Below the pieces are notes generated by a model. It saw only the letters and a program-made list of their open reading frames with translations, was not told the DNA's origin and did no database searches. 64,000 nucleotides of DNA from Clostridia bacterium. GTDB taxonomy: Bacteria > Bacillota > Clostridia > Oscillospirales > Acutalibacteraceae. Position 1 is the first letter of the stretch. Each line of letters opens with the position of its first letter. Below, one piece after another: positions 43,476 to 51,967 of this stretch. The position numbers and the translations under genes were made by a program. The stretch spans positions 1 through 64,000 of the forward strand of contig JAFQON010000031.1 of assembly GCA_017403185.1 (NCBI GenBank), in the 5' to 3' direction.

Positions 43476-44654
43476 TTAAAGAAACTGTTTGTCAATAACA
43501 TCGTTCAGAATATCATGAAGATACTGAAGGCTGAACGACGGGGTTTTGCTCTTCACTCCGTGCTTTGATGCAAGCTCCTCGGTGTAATCCTCAAGCGGAT
43601 ATACCCTGATATTTGAGCAGCCGTAGCCGTAGTGGGTTACAACACCCGAAAATTTAACATTTTCAAGTGCAATCGCACCTGTTGTGTTATTCTTTACAAT
43701 TTCAAAATTGAGCATACCGCCAAGCATTCTCGGGCCTCTGTTCTGAGCGGAGATAAAATTGCCGAGCGAATATGCAACAAGGGTTTTTCTGCCGTCGGAA
43801 TTTGTAATATATTCAACGGGCTGAATAACATGGGGGTGTGTGCCGATTATAACATCCGCACCCCACGAAGCAAGCTTCTGTGCAAGCTCTCGCTGATAAT
43901 CGGTGGGCTCATGGGTGTATTCGTTGCCCCAGTGCGCACTGACAATAACCGCATCCGCCTGCTTCTTTGCCTCAACAATCCTTTGCTGAAGCAGAGATTC
44001 ATCCTTTGCTCTCACAAGAATAACCTCGGAATCCTCGGGCAGTGAAAGCCCGTTTGTTGAATCCGTAAAACCGAGATAAGCAATTTTCACACCGTTGACC
44101 TCGTTCATCGGAACAGTGCTCATATCGTCACTGTTAAGATAAGCTCCGCAGGTTACGGCGTTTTTGCTCTTCCAGAAGTTTATTGCCGAAATCAAGCCCT
44201 TTTCGCCGCAGTCAAGCGAATGATTGGTGGCTATATTGAACACATCAAAGCCGATTTCAAGCATCTCCTCACCCACCTCAACGGGTGAATTGAACATTGG
44301 GTAGCTTGAAACATTATGCTCTGTTGAAATAATCGTTTCCTGATTAAGAATTGCAACATCGGGCTGAGCGATTTTATGAGCTATTCTGTCATAAGCATCG
44401 GTAAAATCATAACCGCCGCTGCTTCTTGCCGCAGCCTGCTCATAGACCGTGTCGTGAATAAGATTATCGCCTACCGCCGCAAAGCTAACTCTTGTGAAGG
44501 GCTCGGCGGGCTGAGTTTCGGTAACCTCACCGCCGATATCGGCATTCACATCAACATCGGGGCGTGAATTATTCGGCACAAGAAATATTACACCGAGTGC
44601 AACAACATCCAGAAATATTATAACTGCAAGCAGCACCGACATTATTTTTTTCAT
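43476..44654 (-). CDS. CapA-family (PGA synthesis-like) secreted phosphoesterase
   Basis: A 392-residue protein with an N-terminal membrane anchor (residues 1-28) and the CapA/PGA-cap fold: [10 protein letters not shown] (near 60), NQETI (near 105), [12 protein letters not shown] (near 141), SAHWGNEY and [11 protein letters not shown] (near 275). The family looks like calcineurin-type phosphoesterases and acts in capsule or poly-gamma-glutamate export in some hosts; the reaction is not known. It is an insertion between rbgA and rnhB in an otherwise conserved operon. Confidence 0.85.
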   Translation of the reverse strand: MKKIMSVLLAVIIFLDVVALGVIFLVPNNSRPDVDVNADIGGEVTETQPAEPFTRVSFAAVGDNLIHDTVYEQAAARSSGGYDFTDAYDRIAHKIAQPDVAILNQETIISTEHNVSSYPMFNSPVEVGEEMLEIGFDVFNIATNHSLDCGEKGLISAINFWKSKNAVTCGAYLNSDDMSTVPMNEVNGVKIAYLGFTDSTNGLSLPEDSEVILVRAKDESLLQQRIVEAKKQADAVIVSAHWGNEYTHEPTDYQRELAQKLASWGADVIIGTHPHVIQPVEYITNSDGRKTLVAYSLGNFISAQNRGPRMLGGMLNFEIVKNNTTGAIALENVKFSGVVTHYGYGCSNIRVYPLEDYTEELASKHGVKSKTPSFSLQYLHDILNDVIDKQFL

Positions 44655-44675
44655 AACATCACCGTTTTCATCTGT

Positions 44676-45527
44676 TTAATCGAGCGTTATTTTGCCTAAT
44701 TTGCCGCTTCTGTATTCATCAAGCAGCATAACTGCGGCTCTTTCGGTATCCGTTTCGCCGCCTTTTATGAGCATCCCTCTTTTTGCGCCTATGAGTTCAA
44801 GCAGCTCATAGGGCTCAAGCTCCTCAAAATCCTTGATTTTATATCTCTCCGAAAGTCTGTCGGGGTAATTCTTCTGCATAACAAGAAGAAGTCTGACGGC
44901 GATTTCCTGGCTGTCGAGAATTTCATCCTTGACAGAGCCGATGAAAGCAAGCTTGAAGCCTACCTCCGGGTCCTCGAATTTGGGCCAGAGCACACCGGGG
45001 GTGTCAAGCAATTCAATGCCTGAACCGATTGCAAACCACTGATTGCTTCTCGTTACGCCGGGCTTATCGGCAACCTTTGCGCGGTTTTTGCCTGCCATAC
45101 GGTTGATAAACGAGGATTTGCCCGTGTTGGGAATTCCCACAACCATAACTCTGAGCGATTTGCCTGCCATCCCCTTTTCGGTGTTGGCTTTTATTTTTTC
45201 TTTAAGCACCTCTCTGACTGCCGGCTGAAACTTTTCAAGCCCTTTACCGCTTCTGCAGTCAACGGGCAATGCCGTTACGCCCTTTTGCGCAAGCTCCTTT
45301 ATTTTGCGGGCTGTTGCGTTGGGGTCTGCGAGGTCGCATTTGTTGAGAAGCACTATTCTCGGCTTCGAACCGACGATTTCGTCAAGCTCGGGATTGCGGC
45401 TGCTCTCAGGAATTCTTGCATCGACGATTTCACAGACCGCATCCACCATTGAAAGGCTTTCTTTTATTAATCTTCGGGTTTTCGCCATATGGCCGGGGAA
45501 CCACTGAACCGTCATATTCTCATTCAT
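44676..45527 (-). CDS. rbgA: Ribosome biogenesis GTPase RbgA (YlqF)
   Basis: A 283-residue circularly permuted GTPase for late 50S assembly. The N-terminus VQWFPGHMAKTRRLI is highly conserved; the motif order is G4 (LNKCDLADP), G1 (GIPNTGKSSFINR, near 131), then G3 (DTPGVLWP). A C-terminal helical domain binds rRNA. It follows signal peptidase genes and rplS, as in the common rplS-lepB-rbgA-rnhB order. Confidence 0.95.
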   Translation of the reverse strand: MNENMTVQWFPGHMAKTRRLIKESLSMVDAVCEIVDARIPESSRNPELDEIVGSKPRIVLLNKCDLADPNATARKIKELAQKGVTALPVDCRSGKGLEKFQPAVREVLKEKIKANTEKGMAGKSLRVMVVGIPNTGKSSFINRMAGKNRAKVADKPGVTRSNQWFAIGSGIELLDTPGVLWPKFEDPEVGFKLAFIGSVKDEILDSQEIAVRLLLVMQKNYPDRLSERYKIKDFEELEPYELLELIGAKRGMLIKGGETDTERAAVMLLDEYRSGKLGKITLD

Positions 45528-45529
45528 AA

Positions 45530-46096
45530 TTACGCTACCCTGTTGTTTTCTATTGCACCGAACGGGGCAAGCCTGAAAAGCACCCTGCCCATTATGTATT
45601 CTTCCCTGATAAAGCCGATTCTGTTGTCACGGCTGTCGGTTGAATGATTTCTGTTATCACCCATAACAAAAACGCAGCCCTCAGGCACAGTTACGGGCTC
45701 GTTGAAATCTTCTCTGTCATATGTGGGCTCTGCGGTGTAGGGCTCATCGAGAGCCTCACCGTCAACATAAACAACGCCCTTTTCAAAATCAATATCTACA
45801 GTCTGCCCTTCTGTTGCGATTATACGCTTGACAAGAACATCGGGGATTACCTCTGAATTATCGGGCTGGCAGGTCACGACTATGTCGCCGTACTTCGGCT
45901 CACCGTAGGTTGCGGTGAGAATTACTCTGTCGAGAGTATCAAGAGTGGGATACATAGAAGTGCCCACAACGCCTACCGTTCTGAAAATAAACATAAAAGC
46001 AAGTGCAACTGCCACACAGGCTGTTGCAAAAACAGAAACAACATCAAATACCGTTCCCGTTATACCGTTCTTTTCTTTCTTTTCTTTTTCTGACAT
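45530..46096 (-). CDS. lepB: Signal peptidase I (second of tandem pair)
   Basis: A 188-residue type I signal peptidase. One membrane segment (about 19-41) precedes the catalytic Ser47 in GTSMYPTL, and Lys near 94 lies in VLVKRIIA. MGDNRNHSTDSR is the usual C-box motif. It cleaves signal peptides of exported proteins at the membrane. The start at 46096 has AAGGAG at eight bases; a TTG at 46117 would lie inside the preceding gene. It follows its paralogue by 13 bases. Confidence 0.93.
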   Translation of the reverse strand: MSEKEKKEKNGITGTVFDVVSVFATACVAVALAFMFIFRTVGVVGTSMYPTLDTLDRVILTATYGEPKYGDIVVTCQPDNSEVIPDVLVKRIIATEGQTVDIDFEKGVVYVDGEALDEPYTAEPTYDREDFNEPVTVPEGCVFVMGDNRNHSTDSRDNRIGFIREEYIMGRVLFRLAPFGAIENNRVA

Positions 46097-46109
46097 TACG
46101 GACACTCCT

Positions 46110-46688
46110 TTATTCAATCTTCCAATCCTCGGAAGGATAAAGCCTTATCATCACCTTGCCGAGAATATATCTCTCATCAATACAGCCGATTTTGCTTGAA
46201 CGGCTGTCGAGCGAATCCCCTCTGTTATCACCCATAACAAAAACCTTGCCCTCGGGGACCGTCAGCGGGAATTGCACATCATAGCTGAGCGTTGTGGGTT
46301 CATCAATATAGGGCTCATTGAGCTTTTCACCGTTAACAAAAACCTCGCCGAGCGCAAAATCAATATCCACCGTGTCGCCGCCCTTGGCAACAACTCTTTT
46401 GACTATGGGCACATTGCGCTCCCACGGCTGAGTTATGATAACAATATCGCCTTTTTTAATATTCATGCTGATACCCGAAACAGCCACCCAGTCGCCGTCA
46501 TGCAATGTGGGCATCATGGATGTGCCTTCAACGCCTATAACCCTGAACACAAGGCAGAAAATCACAAACGCAGCGATCACCGCACCCTTGAGAGAATCCG
46601 TAACATCAAATATGAACGAAACCGCCGCATTAGCCTTTTTGGGCTCATCGGGGGTGAATTCTATCCAGAATTCTTCGATTTTGCGCAT
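46110..46688 (-). CDS. lepB: Signal peptidase I (first of tandem pair)
   Basis: A 192-residue type I signal peptidase. The membrane segment is about 34-52, catalytic Ser57 lies in GTSMMPTL and Lys near 104 in VPIVKRVVA; MGDNRGDSLDSR follows. It shares the fold with the next gene but differs in much of its sequence, which suggests an old duplication with divided substrates. The start at 46688 follows AAGGGAG; earlier Met codons have no site. Confidence 0.93.
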   Translation of the reverse strand: MRKIEEFWIEFTPDEPKKANAAVSFIFDVTDSLKGAVIAAFVIFCLVFRVIGVEGTSMMPTLHDGDWVAVSGISMNIKKGDIVIITQPWERNVPIVKRVVAKGGDTVDIDFALGEVFVNGEKLNEPYIDEPTTLSYDVQFPLTVPEGKVFVMGDNRGDSLDSRSSKIGCIDERYILGKVMIRLYPSEDWKIE

Positions 46689-46754
46689 GATATTCTCCCT
46701 TCTGCACACGGGGTGCGAATTCTAAAGTAATTAATTAATAGGGGTAACAGTAAA

Positions 46755-46782
46755 GGTGTAACAACCGCAAAATTGTTACACC
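46755..46782 (-). terminator. Partial terminator between rplS and lepB
   Basis: GGTGTAACAA (46755-46764) pairs exactly with 46773-46782, with TTTACTG following on minus. The T-run is weak, so it would lower rather than stop transcription into lepB. Confidence 0.6.
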
Positions 46783-46795
46783 CTCATCAAGCTGA

Positions 46796-47140
46796 TTATC
46801 TGATCTGTTCCTTAACCTTAGCAGCCTTACCGACTCTGTCTCTGAGGTAATAAAGCTTGCTTCTGCGAACACGGCCGTGTCTGATAACTTCTACCTTAGC
46901 AACATTAGGTGAGTGAACGGGGAATACCCTTTCAACGCCTACGCCGTAAGATACACGGCGAACAGTGAAGGTTGCTGAAACGCCTGAACCCTTCATAGCG
47001 ATTACAGTGCCTTCAAAAGCCTGAATTCTTTCTTTGTCGCCTTCACGAATCTTAACGGAAACCTTTACGGTATCACCGACTTCGATTGCAGGCGCTTCGG
47101 ATTTGAGTGAATCCTGTGCGATTAACTTGAGTGCATCCAT
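46796..47140 (-). CDS. rplS: 50S ribosomal protein L19
   Basis: A 114-residue ribosomal protein at the 30S-50S interface. [28 protein letters not shown] and [14 protein letters not shown] are family signatures, and the C-terminus [24 protein letters not shown] is complete. The start at 47140 follows GGAGG and gives the normal length; the longer frame covers the leader. It has a folded leader and a sigma-A promoter upstream. Confidence 0.97.
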   Translation of the reverse strand: MDALKLIAQDSLKSEAPAIEVGDTVKVSVKIREGDKERIQAFEGTVIAMKGSGVSATFTVRRVSYGVGVERVFPVHSPNVAKVEVIRHGRVRRSKLYYLRDRVGKAAKVKEQIR

Positions 47141-47265
47141 TGTAATTTCCTCCGATTTTTTCAGAAGTTCGTAACTGTTACACAGAAAGAGGAACATCCG
47201 CTTTAATGTTATTGGCATTAAACCCCGTCTTTGGCTTTAAAGCCTAATGACGGCACAAATGCGAA
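47141..47265 (-). ncRNA. Structured leader of rplS (putative L19 leader)
   Basis: The minus-strand leader folds into a nested hairpin (47225-47229 with 47249-47253, inside it the palindrome GGCTTTAAAGCC at 47233-47244) and a second hairpin (47202-47208 with 47216-47222). An L19 leader motif is known in Firmicutes and is thought to be autoregulatory; I could not align this to it. The folds are seen; the regulatory role is inference. Confidence 0.55.
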
Positions 47266-47269
47266 TAAT

Positions 47270-47298
47270 ATGATATCACAACATTTAAAATAATGCAA
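47270..47298 (-). promoter_or_regulatory. Sigma-A promoter of rplS
   Basis: On minus, TTGCAT (47293-47298), a 17-base spacer and TATCAT (47270-47275), giving a leader of about 120 bases. Confidence 0.7.
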
Positions 47299-47376
47299 GC
47301 ATTTTTTTGCTGTTTTGAAATATTTTTTATATTTTGATAATTATGCACCAAAAATATGCTTTTCAACAGCTTTCAA

Positions 47377-48039
47377 TCATTCAAAAATGCTCAAATCTTC
47401 TTTGAGAAGCTTTGTTCTGACTATCGTTAAGCTCTCTGTTTCTGCCGCAAACTGCGAAAGAAGGGCACTGAGAAGAAGCTCCGCATTGAGATTGACCGTG
47501 TTGCCTGCAGCAAGAACTGTTTTTATGTGAATATTTGTTTCGGCTGCTTCAATTTCAAATGAACGGATCATTTCGCAAAGGTTCACGTTTTTTACGCCCT
47601 TTTTGCTGCGCTTTTCAGCATTGAGCACGCCGCTGTCAATAATGCTTTTTGCGCCTGCCGCAAAACCCTCCGCCTCGCCTGCATCTGCAAAGCCGGCGAT
47701 GATTTCATACTCTGCGGCAGCAATTTCATTCGGCTTGCACTCAGGCTTTGAAACATCAACGATTTCAAGCCCTTCGGGCATCACGGCGTTGAGCTTTTGC
47801 CTGATTTCTTTGAATGAAATATCGCCTTCAATTCTGATATCAATGGGTTCTCTCATGCCAACCTGACCGAGAGGCAGCGGCATAAGGAATGTCATATACG
47901 GGTGGGGGTTAAAGCCCTCTGTATACCACAGAGGAATTTCCGCCCTTCTCACCGCACGGGTGAAGCACCTGTTCATATCAAGATGCGAGGTGTAGATTGC
48001 GAGACCGTCTTTTTTATACCACAGTCTTACCGATTTCAT
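47377..48039 (-). CDS. TIGR03936/DUF2344 radical-SAM-linked protein
   Basis: A 220-residue protein of the DUF2344 family, almost always next to TIGR03960. The start VRLWYKKDGLAIYTSHLDMNRCFTRAVRRAEIPLWYTEGFNPHPYMTFLMPL is highly typical. The role is unknown; an RNA-modification link is suspected because of its usual place before rng-rplU-rpmA. The start at 48039 follows GGAGG at eight bases and overlaps the upstream gene by 26 bases. Confidence 0.92.
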   Translation of the reverse strand: MKSVRLWYKKDGLAIYTSHLDMNRCFTRAVRRAEIPLWYTEGFNPHPYMTFLMPLPLGQVGMREPIDIRIEGDISFKEIRQKLNAVMPEGLEIVDVSKPECKPNEIAAAEYEIIAGFADAGEAEGFAAGAKSIIDSGVLNAEKRSKKGVKNVNLCEMIRSFEIEAAETNIHIKTVLAAGNTVNLNAELLLSALLSQFAAETESLTIVRTKLLKEDLSIFE

Positions 48040-49870
48040 CGCACACACCTCCGTTAAGCTTATTTGCACCGCAGCCTGCACACTTTTCACGGCAGCAGGC
48101 GGTGGTTTCGCCCTTATGAGCTTTCTTGTTTTCATTTACAAGGAATTTTTTTGTAACACCGTAATCCATGTGATCCCACGGCAGAATTTCATCATATTCT
48201 CTGCGCCTTGCGGTGTAGAAATACGGATCAATTCCGTTTTCGGCAAAGCTTTCTTCCCATGTTTCGGGCTTAAGGCATTCTGCCCAGCCGTCGAATTTGC
48301 AGCCCTTCTTCCATGCTGTTTCGATAACATCGGCAAGCCTTCTGTCGCCTCTTGCGAAAACACCTTCAAGGAAGCTTGTCCACGGCACATGGCGGGAAAC
48401 GGTGACTTTTCTTGTTTTCACGCAGGAAATAAGGTAATTCTGCTTATCAATCAGCACATCGGGCTTATCCTGCGGCTCCCACTGGAAGGGAGTAAAGGGC
48501 TTGGGCACAAGCGAAGCCACGCTGATGCTCACATTAACACCCTTGCCCTTGGGCTTATCGGGATTTTTATAGAATTCGTCAACAACCGCCTGAGCAAGAT
48601 TTGCAATTCCGCATATATCCTCCTGCGTTTCGGTCGGCAGACCTATCATAAAATAGAGCTTAACCGCAGTCCAGCCGCCTGCAAACGCCTGAGCGGCGGT
48701 TGAAAGCACCTCTTCCTCGGTTATATTCTTATTGATAACATCACGCAGGCGCTGAGTGCCCGCTTCGGGAGCAAAGGTAAGTCCGCTTCTTCTCACGGCA
48801 TTGAGCCTCTCCATAAGCTCCTTGGGGAAGTTATCGGCTCTGAGTGAAGGCAGGGCAATATTGATTTTTTCATCAATTGTCCACGGGAGCATATTCGTGA
48901 TAAGCGTTTCAAGCCCCTTGTAGTCGCTTGTGCTGAGCGAGCAAAGCGAGATTTCATCATAGCCCGTGCTGTTGCAGATTGCTCTGCACTGCTCTTCAAC
49001 CACCTCGGGTGATTTGCGTCTGAGCGGCCTGTTGAGGAAGCCTGCCTGACAAAAACGGCACCCTCTTATACATCCCCTGAAAATTTCAACTGTTGTTCTG
49101 TCGTGCACAACCTCAAGGAAGGGCACAACAAATTCGGTTGGCGAAAACATACTGTCAAGGTCGGCAACATTGCGCTTTTCAACCTTTTCGGGTGCGCCGC
49201 ACTTCGGAGTTATCGCCCTGACTGTGTTGTCTTCGTTATATTCAACATCATAAAGCGATGGCACATAAACGCCTTTAATCTGAGCCGCAGCTTCAAGAAA
49301 ATCCTGCTTTGAAGCACCTTTTGCCTTGTATTCCTTAAGCAGGTCAATAAGCTCGTTTGTAACCTCTTCACCGTCGCCGAGAAGAGTTATATCAAAAAAT
49401 TCTGCCATCGGCTCGGCATTGCACACGCAGGTTCCGCCCGCAACAACAATCGGCGTTAAAGCGGTTCTGTCCTTTGCCCTGACGGGAAGCCCCGCAAGGT
49501 CAAGCATATTGAGCACATTGGTGTAGCTCAGCTCATACTGCATGGTGAAGCCGAGAATATCAAAATCACGGATTGCATCGCCGCTTTCAAGGCCGTAGAG
49601 AAGGATATCGTTTTCTCTCATAACCTCTTCCATATCGTTCCACGGGGCAAATACCCTTTCGCACCACGCATCATCCCTTGCATTGACAAGGGAATAAAGT
49701 ATTTTCATCCCGAGGTGAGACATTCCAATTTCATAGGTGTCGGGGAAACAGAACGCATAGCGGATATCAACTTTTGATTTATCCTTGACTATGCTGTTGA
49801 GCTCTCCGCCCGTATATCTGCCGGGCTTCTGCACCTTGAGCAGATGCTTTTCAAGTTCTTTAGGATACAT
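48014..49870 (-). CDS. TIGR03960-family B12-binding radical SAM protein
   Basis: A 618-residue protein with an N-terminal B12-binding-like Rossmann domain (LLGDGEEVT near 165) and a radical SAM core with RGCIRGCRFCQAGF (CxxxCxxC near 270). The extreme C-terminus is Cys-rich (CCREKCAGCGANKLNGGVC), as in family members where it may hold a second cluster. Function unknown. The start at 49870 follows AGGAGAA. It is coupled to the DUF2344 gene by overlap. Confidence 0.93.
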   Translation of the reverse strand: MYPKELEKHLLKVQKPGRYTGGELNSIVKDKSKVDIRYAFCFPDTYEIGMSHLGMKILYSLVNARDDAWCERVFAPWNDMEEVMRENDILLYGLESGDAIRDFDILGFTMQYELSYTNVLNMLDLAGLPVRAKDRTALTPIVVAGGTCVCNAEPMAEFFDITLLGDGEEVTNELIDLLKEYKAKGASKQDFLEAAAQIKGVYVPSLYDVEYNEDNTVRAITPKCGAPEKVEKRNVADLDSMFSPTEFVVPFLEVVHDRTTVEIFRGCIRGCRFCQAGFLNRPLRRKSPEVVEEQCRAICNSTGYDEISLCSLSTSDYKGLETLITNMLPWTIDEKINIALPSLRADNFPKELMERLNAVRRSGLTFAPEAGTQRLRDVINKNITEEEVLSTAAQAFAGGWTAVKLYFMIGLPTETQEDICGIANLAQAVVDEFYKNPDKPKGKGVNVSISVASLVPKPFTPFQWEPQDKPDVLIDKQNYLISCVKTRKVTVSRHVPWTSFLEGVFARGDRRLADVIETAWKKGCKFDGWAECLKPETWEESFAENGIDPYFYTARRREYDEILPWDHMDYGVTKKFLVNENKKAHKGETTACCREKCAGCGANKLNGGVCDEIGKTVV

Positions 49871-49921
49871 AAACTTTCTCCTGTTCAAAAATCATATCAA
49901 TGTATTATATCATATTATATT

Positions 49922-49954
49922 AAAAAAATCTACCTCAAAGCATCAGCTTAAGGC
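49922..49954 (-). terminator. Terminator between the M50 gene and TIGR03960
   Basis: On minus, AATCTGCCT pairs with AGGTAGATT (one G-U), followed by a T-rich run. The T-run leads into the AT-rich promoter zone of the radical SAM gene (TATAAT-like at about 49898-49910), so the two pairs are separate units. Confidence 0.6.
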
Positions 49955-50542
49955 AGATTTTTTTGCACGCCACGCCGCCAACACAAGATATCCCGAAACG
50001 GCAAGCAAGGTAATATTTCTGTTTTTCAAAAGCAGAATAATCCCCGCCGCCGTCATCGGCGCAAGCACGGCAAATGAAATATAAAAACTGATTTTTCCGC
50101 TTTTTTCTTCATCTGTAATTCTGTTCAAAACAAAATGCAGAATGTTACCGCCGTCAAGAGGTGCACACGGAAGCATATTAAACGCACCCACACACAGGCT
50201 GATTAATGCCGCCATCCTTATCCCCTCTGACCCGCCTGCCGCAAAAATCACGGCAGACAAAACAAGGTTTGCAAGCGGACCCGATGCGTAAACCGCAATT
50301 TCTTCGGTGTTTTGCACGCAGTCATTCTTTCTTTCAAGCTTGATGCCGTAAAATGAGAGCTCAATAAGCTTCGGTTTTTCACCTAAAATCAAAAGACAGA
50401 TTATGTGACCCGCTTCGTGAACAACGCAGCAAAAAAGAGCCGCCGCACACAGACCGCTCTCATCAATTATCAGTGTAAGCGTTACGGCAGCGGCAAATGA
50501 TATGTTAATTCTCAGGATTGTTTCACCGAAATTAATTTTCAT
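49943..50542 (-). CDS. spoIVFB: Site-2-type metalloprotease, SpoIVFB-like
   Basis: A 199-residue M50 membrane protease with four to six membrane segments. The zinc motif HEAGH (near residues 43-47) and the second metal motif APLDGGNILH (near 131-140) are both present. SpoIVFB cuts pro-sigma-K inside the forespore-surrounding membrane during sporulation. It overlaps the preceding M23 gene by 11 bases. No CBS domain is attached, as in the shorter clostridial forms. The sporulation role rests on gene order and the sigma-E-like promoter. Confidence 0.8.
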   Translation of the reverse strand: MKINFGETILRINISFAAAVTLTLIIDESGLCAAALFCCVVHEAGHIICLLILGEKPKLIELSFYGIKLERKNDCVQNTEEIAVYASGPLANLVLSAVIFAAGGSEGIRMAALISLCVGAFNMLPCAPLDGGNILHFVLNRITDEEKSGKISFYISFAVLAPMTAAGIILLLKNRNITLLAVSGYLVLAAWRAKKSALS

Positions 50543-51467
50543 TTTCGGGATAAAGCAGAAGCTCGGGGTTAACTCTCACACCGTTTATCCTCACCTCAAA
50601 ATGAAGATGCGGTCCCGTTGACCAGCCCGTTGAACCAACTGTTCCTATTGTTTCGCCCTGCCTTATCACAGCATCCTCGCACACATATATTTCATGCAGA
50701 TGACAGTAATAAGTGCGAAGCCCTTCGGAATGCTCCAAAAGCACATAGTTACCCCACACATCACTGCTGCCCGTTTCAACAACCCTGCCGTAAAATGCGG
50801 CAGAAACGGAAGTGCCCTCGTCTGCAGCAAGGTCAAGACCTGTGTGAAAACCGTATTTGCCCGAAACGGGATTTGTTCTGTAGCCGAAGCGTGAGGTTAT
50901 CCTTGCGTTTTTAACGGGAAGCACAGGGTCAACACTCACAAAATACGGGGCAAAAGAAGTTCCTTTTGCCGCCTCCTTCGCTTCGATATCACCGCCGCCC
51001 GAGCCTTCAACAATTTCACCGACAGCCACGGTTTCGCCCGTTTCGTCGCTTGTCACTTCGAATTCTTCAACCGTTATATCTTCAGATATTTCGGCCTGCT
51101 GTGTCTGCGTTTCAATGTTATCCGAGGATGCGGGCACCGAATCTGCAGGCTTAAAGACCAGATCAGCCGCACCCTTTATCTGTTCAACGATTTCGCCCGC
51201 AGACATATCCTTGTTCATTATTCCGATGTAATCCTCTTTTATTTTTTCGAATGCTGAGGGGCTGATTTTTGATGCGATAAAAACGCCCGAAACTATCAGA
51301 ATGCACAACAGGCATTGCAAAAGCACCAGCCTGATGAGATAATCGGTTTTTGTTTTGGGCTTTGAGCTTTTATTTCTTCTCGGTTCGTCTTCATCGGCAA
51401 ACCTGAAGCGGCTGCGGTATTCATCTCTTTCCGTGCGCTGTGACGGCTGCTGAAAATCATGGTCCAT
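50532..51467 (-). CDS. spoIVFA: M23/LytM-domain membrane protein, SpoIVFA-like
   Basis: A 311-residue protein with a cytosolic basic N-terminus (1-40), one membrane segment (about 41-65), an acidic linker (about 90-170) and a C-terminal LytM domain. HxxxD in FHTGLDLA and HxH in GPHLHFEV are both intact, so it may be an active peptidoglycan endopeptidase. SpoIVFA regulates SpoIVFB in B. subtilis. The start at 51467 follows GGGGGA. A SpoIIQ-type role is an alternative, but the adjacent M50 gene favours SpoIVFA. Confidence 0.75.
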   Translation of the reverse strand: MDHDFQQPSQRTERDEYRSRFRFADEDEPRRNKSSKPKTKTDYLIRLVLLQCLLCILIVSGVFIASKISPSAFEKIKEDYIGIMNKDMSAGEIVEQIKGAADLVFKPADSVPASSDNIETQTQQAEISEDITVEEFEVTSDETGETVAVGEIVEGSGGGDIEAKEAAKGTSFAPYFVSVDPVLPVKNARITSRFGYRTNPVSGKYGFHTGLDLAADEGTSVSAAFYGRVVETGSSDVWGNYVLLEHSEGLRTYYCHLHEIYVCEDAVIRQGETIGTVGSTGWSTGPHLHFEVRINGVRVNPELLLYPENEN

Positions 51468-51496
51468 TGCAATTCCCCCGTATTGTTTTTTAACCA

Positions 51497-51526
51497 ATTA
51501 TATGAGGAAATCGGCAAAAAATATGA
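51497..51526 (-). promoter_or_regulatory. Sigma-E-like promoter of the SpoIVFA/SpoIVFB pair
   Basis: On minus, TCATATT (51520-51526), a 15-base spacer and CATATAAT (51497-51504). This matches the B. subtilis sigma-E consensus KMATATT-N14/15-CATACAHT at nearly all positions. spoIVF is a known sigma-E operon in B. subtilis. Confidence 0.7.
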
Positions 51527-51530
51527 CAAA

Positions 51531-51555
51531 AAGCCCCGACACTCGGTCAGGGCTT
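51531..51555 (-). terminator. Terminator after the small unknown gene
   Basis: On minus, AAGCCCTGAC pairs with GTCGGGGCTT (one U-G pair), followed by TTTGTC. It lies just past the stop at 51560 and before the sigma-E-like promoter. Confidence 0.75.
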
Positions 51556-51559
51556 CTGA

Positions 51560-51967
51560 TTATTCCTCGGCGATAATCCGCCAATAGTCATATGAATAAT
51601 ATTTTGTCAAACGCTTTTTCGCATCGCTGATGCTTTTGAAATATTCCTTATCAAAATTGCCGTCGGGGGCTGCATAAAGCCCCCACGCAGCCGCTTCGCT
51701 CACGCTCGGATAATACTTATCCCACAGCAATGCACTGCCCTTCTTATCCTTGCCGTAATTCAGATACCTTGCATCCTCACGGATTGAATCACGGATTTTT
51801 ATATAATCTGCGGTAAGCTCGCTGCGTTCTTTTTCGGGGCAATTCCCGCCCGAATAATATTCCGCCCTCACGGCAATGCTCTGAAGCATCGAAATATACT
51901 TTGACATACGCTTTGCAAGCTGCAAATCGCTAAGCTTTTCAAGTTTTGTTTCCATATTACCACTCAT
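51560..51967 (-). CDS. Small soluble protein of unknown function
   Basis: A protein of about 135 residues, charged and probably helical, with no membrane segment and no motif I recognise. It has a KYYPSVSEAAAWGLYAAPDG stretch in its second half. The start is uncertain: ATG at 51967 would overlap the upstream flavoprotein, and ATG at 51955 has a weak GTGG upstream. It is the last gene of the BaiN/FAD pair transcript. Confidence 0.55.
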   Translation of the reverse strand: MSGNMETKLEKLSDLQLAKRMSKYISMLQSIAVRAEYYSGGNCPEKERSELTADYIKIRDSIREDARYLNYGKDKKGSALLWDKYYPSVSEAAAWGLYAAPDGNFDKEYFKSISDAKKRLTKYYSYDYWRIIAEE

